The notes: generated from the letters alone by a model not told the origin. DNA of 64,000 nucleotides from Sphingorhabdus sp. Alg231-15 (GCF_900149705.1 NZ_LT703001.1:3528001-3592000), one strand, 5' to 3'; counted from the stretch's first letter, positions 33,473-42,962 are shown. A program made the numbers and translations.

Positions 33473-35494
33473 TTATCCAAAGCGGTTTTTTCCGGCCATA
33501 GCCCGGTGGGCCATTGCCATCGTCGTGAGCTGTGCATTGACGCGAATGCAACTGGGCATCACGCTGGCGTCGGTGACATAGACATTGCTCGTACCGTGAA
33601 CGCGCTGGTCAAGGTCAACCACGCCCTTGGCCGGATCGACATTGATCGCATTGCCGCCATGGGGATGGGAACTGGACAACACCACATCGTCCGGTTCGAT
33701 GATGGCGTCCCGATAGAAATTGTCAATTTCGCTATCGCTCATGCCCCTGCGCAAGGTTTGTCCTTTCAGAAGGGCGGGGTAAACTTCGATGGCACCATTG
33801 AGAAAATGAACCTTGGTCATTGTCGCCAATGCACGGCGAAGCAGCGCGAGCTCCGGTTCACCTACTTTCAATTTGAGCTTACCATCCTCCATCTTTCCGA
33901 GACGGTCGGCCGGAAATAACACGCCGGCAGAAACCAGTCGGTTGTAATTGAGCATGCGTCGGAAATGTTCATCGAACCATCCGGGAACGAGGGTTGCCAT
34001 ACTCATCGGGGGCTGAAAATGGCTTTCGATCAGATAGTCTCCGCGGTCAACATAGGTTGCCATCTGGTCCTCGTTCCAGACATTCATCTCTTGCCCTTCA
34101 GGCATCAAAGCGACGACTGGGCAGGCAATGTTGAGAGATATTTCATCGCCGGACTTTTCGATCCCGCTGTTGATCAGCAAATTGCTGGACGCCAATGCTC
34201 CGGCCGCCACGACTACACCTTTGCGCGCCCTTATAGTGCGTTTGCGGCCATCGCGGAGCGTGACCTTGACCGCTTCGGCAACGCGCGTATTCTGCGCGCC
34301 ATCCTTCCAAACAATTTCGTTTGCTTCAGCGCCGTCCAATATCCGCGCGGGCTTAATACGATCTGTACTGGTGGCATGGGTAAGGAAACTCTCCGGCATT
34401 GCTTTCTTGCGGCCATAGGGACAACCGGTGTTGCAATAGCCGCAATAGACACATTCGCTATCCGGTGTTTTGGGACCATAATTTTTCTGAAACCATGCTG
34501 CAATGGCCTGCTTGTCCATCGGGTCGTTGGATTGCGCTGCATATTTGTTCCAGCCGTCGAGCAGGTGGGGGCCGTTATTTCGTCCTGATATTGCTGATAT
34601 TTCGGAAACCTCCAGTGCGTTCTCAACCGCCTCATAGCTTATTGTGAGTTCCGCTTCGCTTACTGGCGCGCCCAGAGCATCCCAGGTCTTGTATACATCC
34701 TCAGCCTGGGGATGGACGAGGCCAGCATGTTTCATGCGCAGACAAATGCCGTTGTTGATAACGGTCGAACCTCCAACCACGCGTCCCTGAAAGACGATAA
34801 CATCGCGATCTTTGGTCGTTTGCAACGCACCATCCTTGAACAGACGCGCCGTCATTCGGGCTTCTTCATGCGTGATGCGGGAAGAGGGGTAGTTATGGCC
34901 CGCTTCGACGATGAGCACTTCGTGCCCTTCATCAGTCACTGAAGCGGCAGCTACCGCACCGCCTGCGCCAGATCCTATGACGAGGACATCCACTTCTTCA
35001 GGAACGGCATCATGTCCGACAAACACTTCGGCTTTTAGGTCGCGTCTGGGTTCACGCCTGACCGGCAGCTCACCAGGGGCGGAACGGTCCCGCTGGCCCG
35101 GCAACTCATATTTTAGTCGCTGGTAAATCGGATTGTCGAAATTCAATTCTTCATCGCCGCGTTCCCAGTGGCCGTAATATCCAGCGAGGATCACGCCCCT
35201 GGTGCGGGCGATATCCTGAAACAGGTCCACCCGGCTGTTCTGCAGACGACGGCGGATCAACGATTGACGCATTTTTGGGGGTGCTAGAAGGAAGAAAGGG
35301 CCTCCAAGGATGAGGAACAATCCATAGAGCGCCAGCCCGATTTCCTTTGGTTTGTCACCATCGATGTTAGAGAAATGCTCTTGTAGATTCTCAACCACCT
35401 GGGACGGTGAAATTGCCATTGGCGTATCGTGAAATAACGTTTGCGTAAGCGCTTTAAGCATGCGCGCTTGCAGGGGATTAAACGGTTTCTGCAT
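33473..35494 (-). CDS. GMC-family oxidoreductase with Cys cluster (long-chain-alcohol oxidase-like)
   Basis: A 673-residue flavoprotein. An N-terminal extension of about 150 residues, with one hydrophobic segment (GLALYGLFLILGGPFFLLA), precedes the FAD site VLVIGSGAGGAVAAASV near residue 170. GRVVGGSTVINNG is the GMC signature. The unusual cluster SECVYCGYCNTGCPYGRK, with four cysteines, occurs in a subgroup related to fatty-alcohol oxidases and cholesterol-oxidase-like proteins. SSSHPHGGNAI and VNAQLTTMAMAHRAM close the active site. AGGAAG precedes the start. The SRPBCC and desaturase genes follow on the same strand, suggesting oxidation of a lipid alcohol at the membrane. Confidence 0.82.
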   Translation of the reverse strand: MQKPFNPLQARMLKALTQTLFHDTPMAISPSQVVENLQEHFSNIDGDKPKEIGLALYGLFLILGGPFFLLAPPKMRQSLIRRRLQNSRVDLFQDIARTRGVILAGYYGHWERGDEELNFDNPIYQRLKYELPGQRDRSAPGELPVRREPRRDLKAEVFVGHDAVPEEVDVLVIGSGAGGAVAAASVTDEGHEVLIVEAGHNYPSSRITHEEARMTARLFKDGALQTTKDRDVIVFQGRVVGGSTVINNGICLRMKHAGLVHPQAEDVYKTWDALGAPVSEAELTISYEAVENALEVSEISAISGRNNGPHLLDGWNKYAAQSNDPMDKQAIAAWFQKNYGPKTPDSECVYCGYCNTGCPYGRKKAMPESFLTHATSTDRIKPARILDGAEANEIVWKDGAQNTRVAEAVKVTLRDGRKRTIRARKGVVVAAGALASSNLLINSGIEKSGDEISLNIACPVVALMPEGQEMNVWNEDQMATYVDRGDYLIESHFQPPMSMATLVPGWFDEHFRRMLNYNRLVSAGVLFPADRLGKMEDGKLKLKVGEPELALLRRALATMTKVHFLNGAIEVYPALLKGQTLRRGMSDSEIDNFYRDAIIEPDDVVLSSSHPHGGNAINVDPAKGVVDLDQRVHGTSNVYVTDASVMPSCIRVNAQLTTMAMAHRAMAGKNRFG

Positions 35495-35558
35495 TTTTAT
35501 CTTCCTAAAGCGCGACCCTAGAAAAATAACTCCATCAATATATCAACGGGCTATTGCC

Positions 35559-36587
35559 CTAATCGGTTTTGTTTGCTTTCAAAGCGTTGGCGATACCCAA
35601 TCCGTCGCCATTGGTTCCACCGGCCAGCCGGCCGATCAATTCACCCTTGATCATGTCAATTTCAGCGATCCGATTCAGGCCCGTCTCAGCGGCATAAAGC
35701 CGCGTACCGTCGGATGAATAAAGGATGGTGACTTGCGCCGCCTGTTGCGTGCCGCTGACTTTTATTGTGCCTTTGGGTTGCCGTGTTTCCACATCATATA
35801 AACCAAGCGCGCCGTCGCCCAGATTGGAGGTTACGGCGGTTTTGCCATCCGGACTAATGGCAACACGGATCGGGAATTTACCGGTCTTGATCGTGGTCAG
35901 TTCTTCAAGACTGACAGCATCGAATATCCGCAAAAGATCGCCGCGACGATCGGCAACCCAGACTGTTTTTCCATCCGGTGTGATCGCAAGGCCTTCCGGT
36001 TCCGTGCCTGCGGGCAAGTCTTTGATTTTGGTGTTCTCCGCAAGATCAATCACAGTGATTGTTCCGGACTGCATGTTGCTTACAAAAGCCCGACTTTTAT
36101 TCGGCGTCACCACAACCATATGACTGCCTTTTTGACCGGTTGGAATTTGATTGATTTCGCGTTTTTGTTCTGCGCCGGATGGAGGAGACACAATAGTTAT
36201 ACTATCGCTGCCTTCTGTAGAGGCGATGATGCGGCCGTCGTCCAGCCAGACAATACCGTGGGGGCTTTTTCCGGGGGTCAGCGCAATTGTTTCGATCAGA
36301 TCGTGCGCTGCGATGTCAAAAATATCGATATGCTCGGCGCCATAGGAAACAATCGCGGCCAACCTGCCATCCGGTGATATTGCAACTTCATGTGGATTTT
36401 TGCCGGTATTGCGGCGAGCAATTTCACGGCCAGTGGCGAGGTCAATGAAGCTTAACGTGTCCTCTCCCTTGTTTCCCACCAGCAATATGCCGGCCGTTGC
36501 CGAACGATCAACAGGCTGGTCTTCTGCAGAAACGGAGCAGGCGGTGAACAGCGTTGCTGCTGCCAGGGCAATTGCCAATCTATTCAT
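35559..36587 (-). CDS. YVTN-type beta-propeller lipoprotein or periplasmic protein
   Basis: A 342-residue exported protein; the N-terminus MNRLAIALAAATLFTAC has a lipobox-like TAC at residues 15-17, so it is probably a lipoprotein. Seven blade-like repeats carry the YVTN-family phrases AISPDGRLAAIVSYG, AITPDGKTVWVAD and AISPDGKTAVTSN. Such propellers bind ligands or partner proteins or act as dehydrogenase-like scaffolds; no catalytic residue is recognised. GGAGAGG precedes the start. The GMC gene starts 64 bases downstream on the same strand, so it might be the first gene of that operon. A terminator for the gene upstream separates it from csgG-like. Confidence 0.8.
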   Translation of the reverse strand: MNRLAIALAAATLFTACSVSAEDQPVDRSATAGILLVGNKGEDTLSFIDLATGREIARRNTGKNPHEVAISPDGRLAAIVSYGAEHIDIFDIAAHDLIETIALTPGKSPHGIVWLDDGRIIASTEGSDSITIVSPPSGAEQKREINQIPTGQKGSHMVVVTPNKSRAFVSNMQSGTITVIDLAENTKIKDLPAGTEPEGLAITPDGKTVWVADRRGDLLRIFDAVSLEELTTIKTGKFPIRVAISPDGKTAVTSNLGDGALGLYDVETRQPKGTIKVSGTQQAAQVTILYSSDGTRLYAAETGLNRIAEIDMIKGELIGRLAGGTNGDGLGIANALKANKTD

Positions 36588-36600
36588 TTGAAACCTCTCC

Positions 36601-36640
36601 TAAAAAAATCCCCGGCAAGGCTTTGTGCCGAACCGGGGAT
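36601..36640 (-). terminator. Strong terminator of the CsgG/HfaB-like gene
   Basis: On the minus strand ATCCCCGG ... CCGGGGAT makes an eight-pair stem (36608-36615 with 36633-36640), with further pairing inside the loop. It is followed by seven T. It lies 26 bases after the stop of the CsgG-like gene and isolates it from the propeller gene. Confidence 0.85.
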
Positions 36641-36666
36641 AATATATTCTGTTCGCTACAGGGAAC

Positions 36667-37434
36667 CTATTCAGCTTCTGGTGCAGCCGCGCTGGGATCT
36701 TCTGGAAGACCACCAAGTTGCGACACCATTTTCGTGTATGCATCAAGATAAGCGAGCGCCATCACGCGGCCAATCTGTGTATCGGTATAGCCGCCACCAG
36801 CTGCTCCAGCGAGAGCGCCGCCAAAGAAGCCTCCACCTCCGCCGCCAAATTTGAGATCAGATTTGCGAGAATAGCCTTCGGTAATGCGTTCCATTTCGGT
36901 TGTACGCACATTGACCAGCGAGAGCGTCACGTTTGCTTCTTTCTTGTTAATCTTGACCCCGCCGAACAGGCCACCGAAGGCTCGTCGCCCCAGTCCGCCT
37001 AGAACAGCACCGCCAACACCACCGCCACCGGACCTGGCATTGGCAGAGATAATATCGGGTACGATCACATAGTCGGCGGCCTTAACCTGGCGTTTGCCAA
37101 TGTTCGAACCACGCTGCAGCTCTCCGGAATCAGCGAGCGCGCGTTCAACGGCTCTGCTGGCAAGGCCCCGACCACGATCAACCAAACCAAAACAGCCGGA
37201 GCGAGCGACGAAAGTCTTGATCAATGCTTCCGGTGAACCCAGCTTGTAATTTATCCACCAGCGGTCTTCTGGCTCGACAATGGCAATGGTACCCAGTTTT
37301 TTATAACAGACCGGGATCTCTGCGACCCCTCGTTCTTGTGCTTTTTGGCCTTTGGACTTGCCAGCGGCATGCGCTGCGCCTCCTGAAAGAGCGATCGATG
37401 AAACAGCTATTGCGGTGACTATTTTTTTCAACAT
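36667..37434 (-). CDS. CsgG/HfaB-family secreted protein
   Basis: A 255-residue exported protein. The signal peptide MLKKIVTAIAVSSIALSGG ends near AHA. The mature part has VARSGCFGLVDRGRGL, ALADSGELQRGS and ADYVIVPDIIS, the core blocks of the CsgG/HfaB family, which includes curli secretion pores and holdfast attachment proteins. Glycine-rich stretches (SGGGGVGGAVLGGLGRR and FGGGGGGFFGGALAG) are in the positions of the channel loop and C-terminal part. No lipobox Cys is seen at the cleavage site. GGAGGG precedes ATG. No curli or holdfast partner is adjacent; function open. Confidence 0.78.
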   Translation of the reverse strand: MLKKIVTAIAVSSIALSGGAAHAAGKSKGQKAQERGVAEIPVCYKKLGTIAIVEPEDRWWINYKLGSPEALIKTFVARSGCFGLVDRGRGLASRAVERALADSGELQRGSNIGKRQVKAADYVIVPDIISANARSGGGGVGGAVLGGLGRRAFGGLFGGVKINKKEANVTLSLVNVRTTEMERITEGYSRKSDLKFGGGGGGFFGGALAGAAGGGYTDTQIGRVMALAYLDAYTKMVSQLGGLPEDPSAAAPEAE

Positions 37435-37749
37435 TTTATTCCCTCCGATTGAAGATACCCTGCCGGTGCTGTGAAACTGAATCGTTGAGTTTGATGCAGC
37501 ACGGCGAAACATTGCTGACCTCAGTATGTGCAAGATGATCTAATTCTCATCGCACGATTCTGAGCTCTGGAAGACATACTAACCCTATTACGCTCCTGTT
37601 GTTGTGATCTATAGCACGTTTTAGACATGACCATTTTTGACCTGTCTGCCAACAAATAAGTTAGGAATAAGTCGTAACTCTTTCCTTTTATAATTATGCC
37701 GTTAGCATGCACGGAAAGATAATGGACCTTGAGTCTGGGAGGAAAATGC
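37435..37749. other. Divergent promoter region, csgG-like and FprA-like genes
   Basis: A 315-base gap with the ribosome sites of both neighbours at its ends. The part from 37600 to 37720 is AT-rich and may hold both promoters. No gene, RNA or strong hairpin is visible. Confidence 0.4.
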
Positions 37750-39057
37750 ATGCGGCATATCGCGATCATCGGGTCGGGGCCTGCGGGCTATTATTCGGCT
37801 GAGGCGGCGCAGAAAAGATATGGCGATGAGGTTACCGTCGATATCATTGATCGGCTGCCTGTTCCATTTGGCTTGATCCGTACCGGCGTTGCTCCCGATC
37901 ATCAGTCTATCAAAGCTGTCTCACGGCGTTACGAGAAAACCGCTCTGGGCGATAACGTCCATTTCATTGGTAATGTCAGTGTTGGTGACGATGTCAGCAT
38001 TGAGGAATTGCAAGATTTTTATGATGCAGTGATATTGGCGACAGGCGCGCCGAATGACCGGCCACTGGAGATTGAAGGCAGCGATTTACCAGGCGTGGTT
38101 GGCAGTGCGGCCTTTGTCGGATGGTATAACGGTCATCCTGACTACAAGGATCTTGATCCACCGTTGGATGGCAAATCAGTGGCGGTCATTGGCAATGGCA
38201 ATGTTGCGCTGGATGTCGCCCGTATTTTAGCGAAGACCGAAGCCGAATTTGCTGGCAGCGACATTGTGGGCCATGCATTGGACCAGCTTACCAGCAGCAA
38301 TGTTGAGAAAATCACTTTACTCGGCCGCCGTGGCCCCCATCAAATTGCGATGACACCCAAAGAGTTGGGAGAGCTTGGTCATCTTGAACGGGCGCGTCCG
38401 GTCATCGACACGCTGGATTTCCCAGATGAGGGTGCAGATGCGATGCTGGAGCCCGGAATGCGTAAATCGGTGACCCATCTGCGAAGCTTTTTTACCCGTG
38501 CCGGGGAATTGCGCGACAAACCCGTCACGATTGATTTTGATTTTTTTGCCATGCCGGTTGCCATTGAAGGAGATGGCAAAGTTGAAAAACTAATCATCGA
38601 AAAAACCGAACTGGATGCGGACTTGCGCTCGCAAGGAACCGGCGAGCGCTATGAGTTGGACTGCTCAATGGTGATTAGCTGCATCGGTTATCGCACACCG
38701 CCAATAGAAGGGGTCCCCTATGAACATGGCCGGGGTCGATTTGCGAATGTAGATGGTCGAATTTTACCAGGTCTCTATTGCGTGGGCTGGGCCAGACGTG
38801 GACCCACGGGCACGATTGGCACCAACAAGCCGGACGGCTTTGCAATCATTGAAGCGGTCGCGGAAGATATCGGGGCAGGGGATAACAAGGAGGGCCGCAA
38901 AGGTCTTGATCGCCTGTTCGAACGCCGCAGAGTGGAAGCGGTAACCTTTCGGGACTGGAAGAAGATCGAAGAAGCTGAAATCGCGAACGCTCGCGATGGT
39001 GCACCGCGAGAGAAATTTACGGATATTGCCGATATGATCGCTGCGCGGGAAAGCTAG
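37750..39057 (+). CDS. FAD-dependent ferredoxin/adrenodoxin-type NADP+ reductase (FprA-like)
   Basis: A 435-residue flavoprotein. AIIGSGPAGYYSAEAAQKR opens the FAD domain, then the hallmark DRLPVPFGLIRTGVAPDHQ. The NADPH domain has VAVIGNGNVALDVARIL and LLGRRGPHQIAMTPKEL. GLYCVGWARRGPTGTIGTNK is typical of FprA/adrenodoxin reductases. Such enzymes pass NADPH electrons to ferredoxins for P450s or Fe-S assembly. The start at 37750 is fixed by GGGAGGAAA; it overlaps the convergent hydrolase by four bases at the end. Confidence 0.9.
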   Translation: MRHIAIIGSGPAGYYSAEAAQKRYGDEVTVDIIDRLPVPFGLIRTGVAPDHQSIKAVSRRYEKTALGDNVHFIGNVSVGDDVSIEELQDFYDAVILATGAPNDRPLEIEGSDLPGVVGSAAFVGWYNGHPDYKDLDPPLDGKSVAVIGNGNVALDVARILAKTEAEFAGSDIVGHALDQLTSSNVEKITLLGRRGPHQIAMTPKELGELGHLERARPVIDTLDFPDEGADAMLEPGMRKSVTHLRSFFTRAGELRDKPVTIDFDFFAMPVAIEGDGKVEKLIIEKTELDADLRSQGTGERYELDCSMVISCIGYRTPPIEGVPYEHGRGRFANVDGRILPGLYCVGWARRGPTGTIGTNKPDGFAIIEAVAEDIGAGDNKEGRKGLDRLFERRRVEAVTFRDWKKIEEAEIANARDGAPREKFTDIADMIAARES

Positions 39058-39938
39058 TCCAACCAGTCTCGCAAAATTGCATTCACTTTTTCCGGGGCTT
39101 CCTGTTGCACCCAATGCGACACTCCCGGAAGGCGATGAAGAGTAAAATTTTCGACCCATTGCTCGGTGCCTTCCGCACATTTTATATTGAGTGCGCTGTC
39201 TTCTTCTCCCCAGATCATCAGGGTGGGAATGGTGATTGGTTTGTTCTCGACATTGATGACATTACGGTGCCGCAGCAGGGCTCGGTAATAATTGACCATT
39301 GCTCTCATTGATCCTGGCCGCGTCGCCGCTTTGGCGTAGTGTTCCAGCACGTGGTCTGAAAAATTACTCTGATCGCAGGCCATATTGCTGAAAGCACGTT
39401 TTATCGGTTCGCCTTGGCCGCGAGACATCAGGAACTCAGGAAGCCACGGGATCTGGAAAAAGAAGATATACCAGCTGCGTTTCAACTGACGCCAATGGCG
39501 TATCTCGCGTTGTCCAACCATTGGATGCGGAACGTTCATGATCACAAGGCGTTTCAAAGGCCGGATTTTCTGGATCGCGAAAGCCCATGCAACAATCGCT
39601 CCCCAATCGTGCGCAATCAGCGTGACCTCTTCTGCGCCACTTGCATCGATGAGCGCGGCGACGTCAGCGCAAAGATGATCCAGTGCATAATCACGTACCG
39701 TTGTCGGTTTGCTCGATCCACCATAGCCACGCATATTTGGTGCCCACACACGATAACCTTGCTCTACCAGCAGAGGAATTTGAAAACGCCAACTATAATG
39801 CAGTTCTGGAAAGCCGTGCAGGCAGAGTGCAAGTTTTTTACCTTCACCCGCTTGGGCGACCTCAAAGGTCTGACCGTTGGTTTCAATCCATTGGACTGTG
39901 ATTCCACTATCGGGATGAGGATTCCATGAAAATTCCAA
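39054..39938 (-). CDS. Alpha/beta hydrolase, epoxide hydrolase-like
   Basis: A 294-residue alpha/beta hydrolase. HGFPELHYSWR carries the oxyanion motif HGxP. The nucleophile elbow is IAHDWGAIVAW, with Asp as in epoxide hydrolases and haloalkane dehalogenases rather than Ser. The last acid and base lie in IWGEEDSALN and GVSHWVQQEAP. An aspartate nucleophile plus the HGFPE motif points to an epoxide hydrolase. A stop lies just upstream in frame, so the start must be TTG 39938 or a later non-ATG codon. Substrate unknown. Confidence 0.83.
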   Translation of the reverse strand: MEFSWNPHPDSGITVQWIETNGQTFEVAQAGEGKKLALCLHGFPELHYSWRFQIPLLVEQGYRVWAPNMRGYGGSSKPTTVRDYALDHLCADVAALIDASGAEEVTLIAHDWGAIVAWAFAIQKIRPLKRLVIMNVPHPMVGQREIRHWRQLKRSWYIFFFQIPWLPEFLMSRGQGEPIKRAFSNMACDQSNFSDHVLEHYAKAATRPGSMRAMVNYYRALLRHRNVINVENKPITIPTLMIWGEEDSALNIKCAEGTEQWVENFTLHRLPGVSHWVQQEAPEKVNAILRDWLD

Positions 39939-40052
39939 GTCCTAGCAACCTCGTTGATTAAACTTCTGATCCAACTGCAAATCAAATTATCTATTGCTTG
40001 TTATTGCATGAATAGATGAGATAGCGACAATATAATTTTAAGGGGGAAATAG

Positions 40053-40715
40053 ATGGACAATGCAGGCGAAGCCGGATTTCAGAAATTAATTGGCCGGGCA
40101 AAAATATTGACTATTTTACTAGTGATAGGTCTTGCTTTGACCGTCGCATTTTTTCTCTTTGAAGTCGCTGAAATACTAGGCATTTGGAGTATCGACAATG
40201 TTGTCGATATCGAGGCCCCAATGGCATTGCTTTACAGTGCTATTGCATTGGGACATTCGGCTGTCTTTTTTATAACAGTCATCTTTTTTAGTATCTGGAT
40301 TTATCAAGCCGCTGCCAATGTCATCGCTTCCGACGTGGATGGATTTGAATATACACCGGGCTGGTCGGTAGGCTGGTATTTCGTGCCTTTTGCAAATCTC
40401 GTAAAACCTTTTCAAGTCATGCGGCAAATTCGAAATGCCAGCTACGGCGCCAACGTTCATCTGGATGATGGAAATAGCCAATTGACCATGTGGTGGACCG
40501 CTTGGCTAGTTACGAGCATTGCGGGCAATATTTCCACGCGCCTGACCTTGAGAGCGGAAACGCTCGAAACGTTGTTGATGGCGACCCAGGTTGGTGCAGT
40601 CAGTTCAATTGCCTCCTTTGTTCTATACCCAGTGGTCATCAAGCTGGTGAAAGACATTACAGGTGCGCAACAGGAGCATCTGAAAGCAAGATTTTGGGAG
40701 GAGCAATTCGCGTAA
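40053..40715 (+). CDS. DUF4328 membrane protein
   Basis: A 220-residue inner-membrane protein with about five helices. TPGWSVGWYFVPFANLVKPF and WWTAWLVTSIAGN are the signature stretches of DUF4328. A soluble C-terminal tail ends with EEQFA. The ribosome site AGGGGGAAA lies before ATG 40053. It precedes the D-aminoacylase gene by 66 bases on the same strand. The role of the family is not known; it might be a membrane anchor or a small transporter. Confidence 0.8.
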   Translation: MDNAGEAGFQKLIGRAKILTILLVIGLALTVAFFLFEVAEILGIWSIDNVVDIEAPMALLYSAIALGHSAVFFITVIFFSIWIYQAAANVIASDVDGFEYTPGWSVGWYFVPFANLVKPFQVMRQIRNASYGANVHLDDGNSQLTMWWTAWLVTSIAGNISTRLTLRAETLETLLMATQVGAVSSIASFVLYPVVIKLVKDITGAQQEHLKARFWEEQFA

Positions 40716-40781
40716 TATGTCGCCACTTTAACCATCCAGTTAAATCTGCTATTCGTCTAGAAAATATTCAGGAGAGACTCG

Positions 40782-42524
40782 ATGCATGATCTTGTGATTC
40801 GTGGTGGCACGGTGGTCGATGGGACAGGCTGTGCGCCATTTACAGCGGATATCGCTATTGACGGGGATCGGGTTTCCCTGGTCGGAACCGTGACTGCCGA
40901 AGGGCGTGAAGAAATTGATGCGACCGGCAAGATTGTCTCTCCCGGCTTTGTGGATGTGCACACCCATTATGACGGGCAAGCAACTTGGGACGACGAAATG
41001 GCGCCGTCAAGCTGGCATGGTGTGACCACCGTCGTCATGGGTAATTGCGGCGTTGGTTTTGCTCCGGCCAAGCCAGACAAGCATGATTGGCTCATCGGTC
41101 TAATGGAAGGCGTAGAGGATATTCCCGGTACGGCCCTTGCCGAAGGGATGACCTGGAACTGGGAAACTTTCCCTGAATATATGGATGCACTGGAAGAGCT
41201 TCCACGCACCATTGATGTTGCCACCCACGTTCCGCATGGCGCTATTCGAGCCTATGTTCTGGGCGACCGGGAAAAGCCAGGTGCGGTTCCCACCGATGAT
41301 GACGTGGAGCAGATGTCGAAAATCGTGGAAGACGGTCTGCGAGCCGGTGCTTTGGGCTTTTCAACCTCGCGCACCGTACTGCATCGCTCGGTTGACGGGG
41401 AGCTGGTTCCAGGAACTACCGCAACCAAAGAAGAGCTGATCGGAATTGGCCGCGCCATGGGCCGGGTTGGCTATGGTGTGTTCGAGATGGCTTCCGATCT
41501 TAATCGGGAGTGGGATGAATTTGGCTGGATGGGTGATTTAAGCAGGGAGACCGGCCTGCCAGTGACTTTCGCGGCACTGCAATCGATCGCCAAAGATCAA
41601 CCCCTGGAAGAGCAAATCTCCAACATGCGCGCTGAAAATGACAATGGCGCAAATATTGTGGCACAGATCGCATTACGCGGAAATGGTATCATCATGGCTT
41701 GGCAGGGTACAGTTCATCCGTTTGTCCGCAAGCCAAGTTGGGAAGCGATTGCAGACCTGCCGTGGGAAGAAAAATATACCCGGCTCAGTGATCCCGAGTT
41801 CAAGGCGAAATTGATCTCTGAAGCGAGCCTGCCGGCGGAGAATGTCGATATGGCGCCCGTGCAGTTCATCGTCACCGATGGTTGGGCGATGCACTATCAA
41901 ATGGATGATGGTTTCAACTACGAACCGACCGCCGAGGAAAGCATCAATGCACGCGCCAATGCCGCAGGCGTAACGCCAGCAGAATATGCCTATGAGCTGC
42001 TAATGTCTGATGACGGCAAGGGACTGATCTATCTGCCTATTCTAAACTATATTGATGGCAATCTGGACTTTCTCCACGCGCTGCAACATGCTGATGACAC
42101 GGTAAACAGCCTGTCCGATGGTGGCGCGCACTGTGGTACAATCTGTGACGCTGCAAGCCCGACTTTCATGTTGGAGCATTGGGTCAAAAACCGTGAGCGC
42201 GGTACAATCACGATCGAGAATGCGATCAAGCGGCAGTGTCTGGATACGGCCCGCCTCTATGGTCTGCATGACCGCGGAGTTTTGAAGCCCGGATATCTTG
42301 CCGACGTTAATGTGATCGATATGGACCGGATTAAGCTGGGTAAGCCGTGGCTAGCATTTGATCTGCCCGCGGGCGGCAAGCGTTTGCTGCAAAAGGCTGA
42401 CGGCTATGACTATACGATCAAGTCAGGGCAAGTGACCTTTAAAGGTGGCGTTGTCACGGACAAGCGTCCGGGCGGCCTGATCCGTGGCCCGCAAAATGCC
42501 GAAATGCTGGAGGCGGCAGAGTAA
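40782..42524 (+). CDS. N-acyl-D-amino-acid deacylase family amidohydrolase
   Basis: A 580-residue amidohydrolase. VSPGFVDVHTHYDGQATWD gives the metal HxH site, GNCGVGFAP the Cys-containing second block typical of D-aminoacylases, and LSDGGAHCGTICDAA the C-terminal catalytic Asp. The family hydrolyses N-acyl-D-amino acids. Length and motifs fit a full enzyme. AGGAGAG lies before ATG 40782. A small membrane-protein gene begins four bases after the stop, suggesting translational coupling. Confidence 0.87.
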   Translation: MHDLVIRGGTVVDGTGCAPFTADIAIDGDRVSLVGTVTAEGREEIDATGKIVSPGFVDVHTHYDGQATWDDEMAPSSWHGVTTVVMGNCGVGFAPAKPDKHDWLIGLMEGVEDIPGTALAEGMTWNWETFPEYMDALEELPRTIDVATHVPHGAIRAYVLGDREKPGAVPTDDDVEQMSKIVEDGLRAGALGFSTSRTVLHRSVDGELVPGTTATKEELIGIGRAMGRVGYGVFEMASDLNREWDEFGWMGDLSRETGLPVTFAALQSIAKDQPLEEQISNMRAENDNGANIVAQIALRGNGIIMAWQGTVHPFVRKPSWEAIADLPWEEKYTRLSDPEFKAKLISEASLPAENVDMAPVQFIVTDGWAMHYQMDDGFNYEPTAEESINARANAAGVTPAEYAYELLMSDDGKGLIYLPILNYIDGNLDFLHALQHADDTVNSLSDGGAHCGTICDAASPTFMLEHWVKNRERGTITIENAIKRQCLDTARLYGLHDRGVLKPGYLADVNVIDMDRIKLGKPWLAFDLPAGGKRLLQKADGYDYTIKSGQVTFKGGVVTDKRPGGLIRGPQNAEMLEAAE

Positions 42525-42527
42525 CCA

Positions 42528-42920
42528 GTGTTTGCCGATGCCGGTCTGCTCAGACTCGCTTACATCGCCAATATCCTGATTTTGGCGCCGATCTGCTGGA
42601 GTATGTTTTTCGGCAGCGGTGTGACCAGTGTGTTTGACGGCAAGGTTGAAGAGTCCGCTGGTCTTCGAATATTGGTCGGGAGTCTGTGGCTGGCAATATT
42701 GGTCGGATCGGCAATAGGTATGTTTGCGCCACGTGTATTCGCGCCTGTCATATTGATTCAGATATTCTACAAAAGTATCTGGCTGCTTGTCTTTGTACTG
42801 CCATTGATCGCAGCTGGTGAATCCGATCAGGTTCCATGGGGAATTTCAGCCACATTCATTGCGATTATAGTTAGCTATCCAATTCTGTTCTGGTTTTCAG
42901 GGGTTTGGAGAAACGGTTGA
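42528..42920 (+). CDS. Small membrane protein coupled to the deacylase
   Basis: A 130-residue protein with four hydrophobic helices (LAYIANILILAPICWSMFF, ILVGSLWLAILVGSAIG, SIWLLVFVLPLIAAG, ATFIAIIVSYPILFWF) and short polar loops. Start GTG 42528, three bases after the deacylase stop. No family is recognised. Tight spacing implies joint expression with the amidohydrolase, but a functional link is unproven. Confidence 0.7.
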   Translation: MFADAGLLRLAYIANILILAPICWSMFFGSGVTSVFDGKVEESAGLRILVGSLWLAILVGSAIGMFAPRVFAPVILIQIFYKSIWLLVFVLPLIAAGESDQVPWGISATFIAIIVSYPILFWFSGVWRNG

Positions 42921-42954
42921 CGGGGTACCCCGCATCAATTGCGGAGCACCCCGT
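42920..42954. terminator. Hairpin between convergent genes, possible bidirectional terminator
   Basis: ACGGGGT (42920-42926) and ACCCCGT (42948-42954) form a seven-pair stem, and CCGCA / TGCGG forms a nested stem inside. No T-run is seen on either strand, so a classical intrinsic terminator is doubtful. Confidence 0.4.
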
Positions 42955-42962
42955 TCAAGTGT

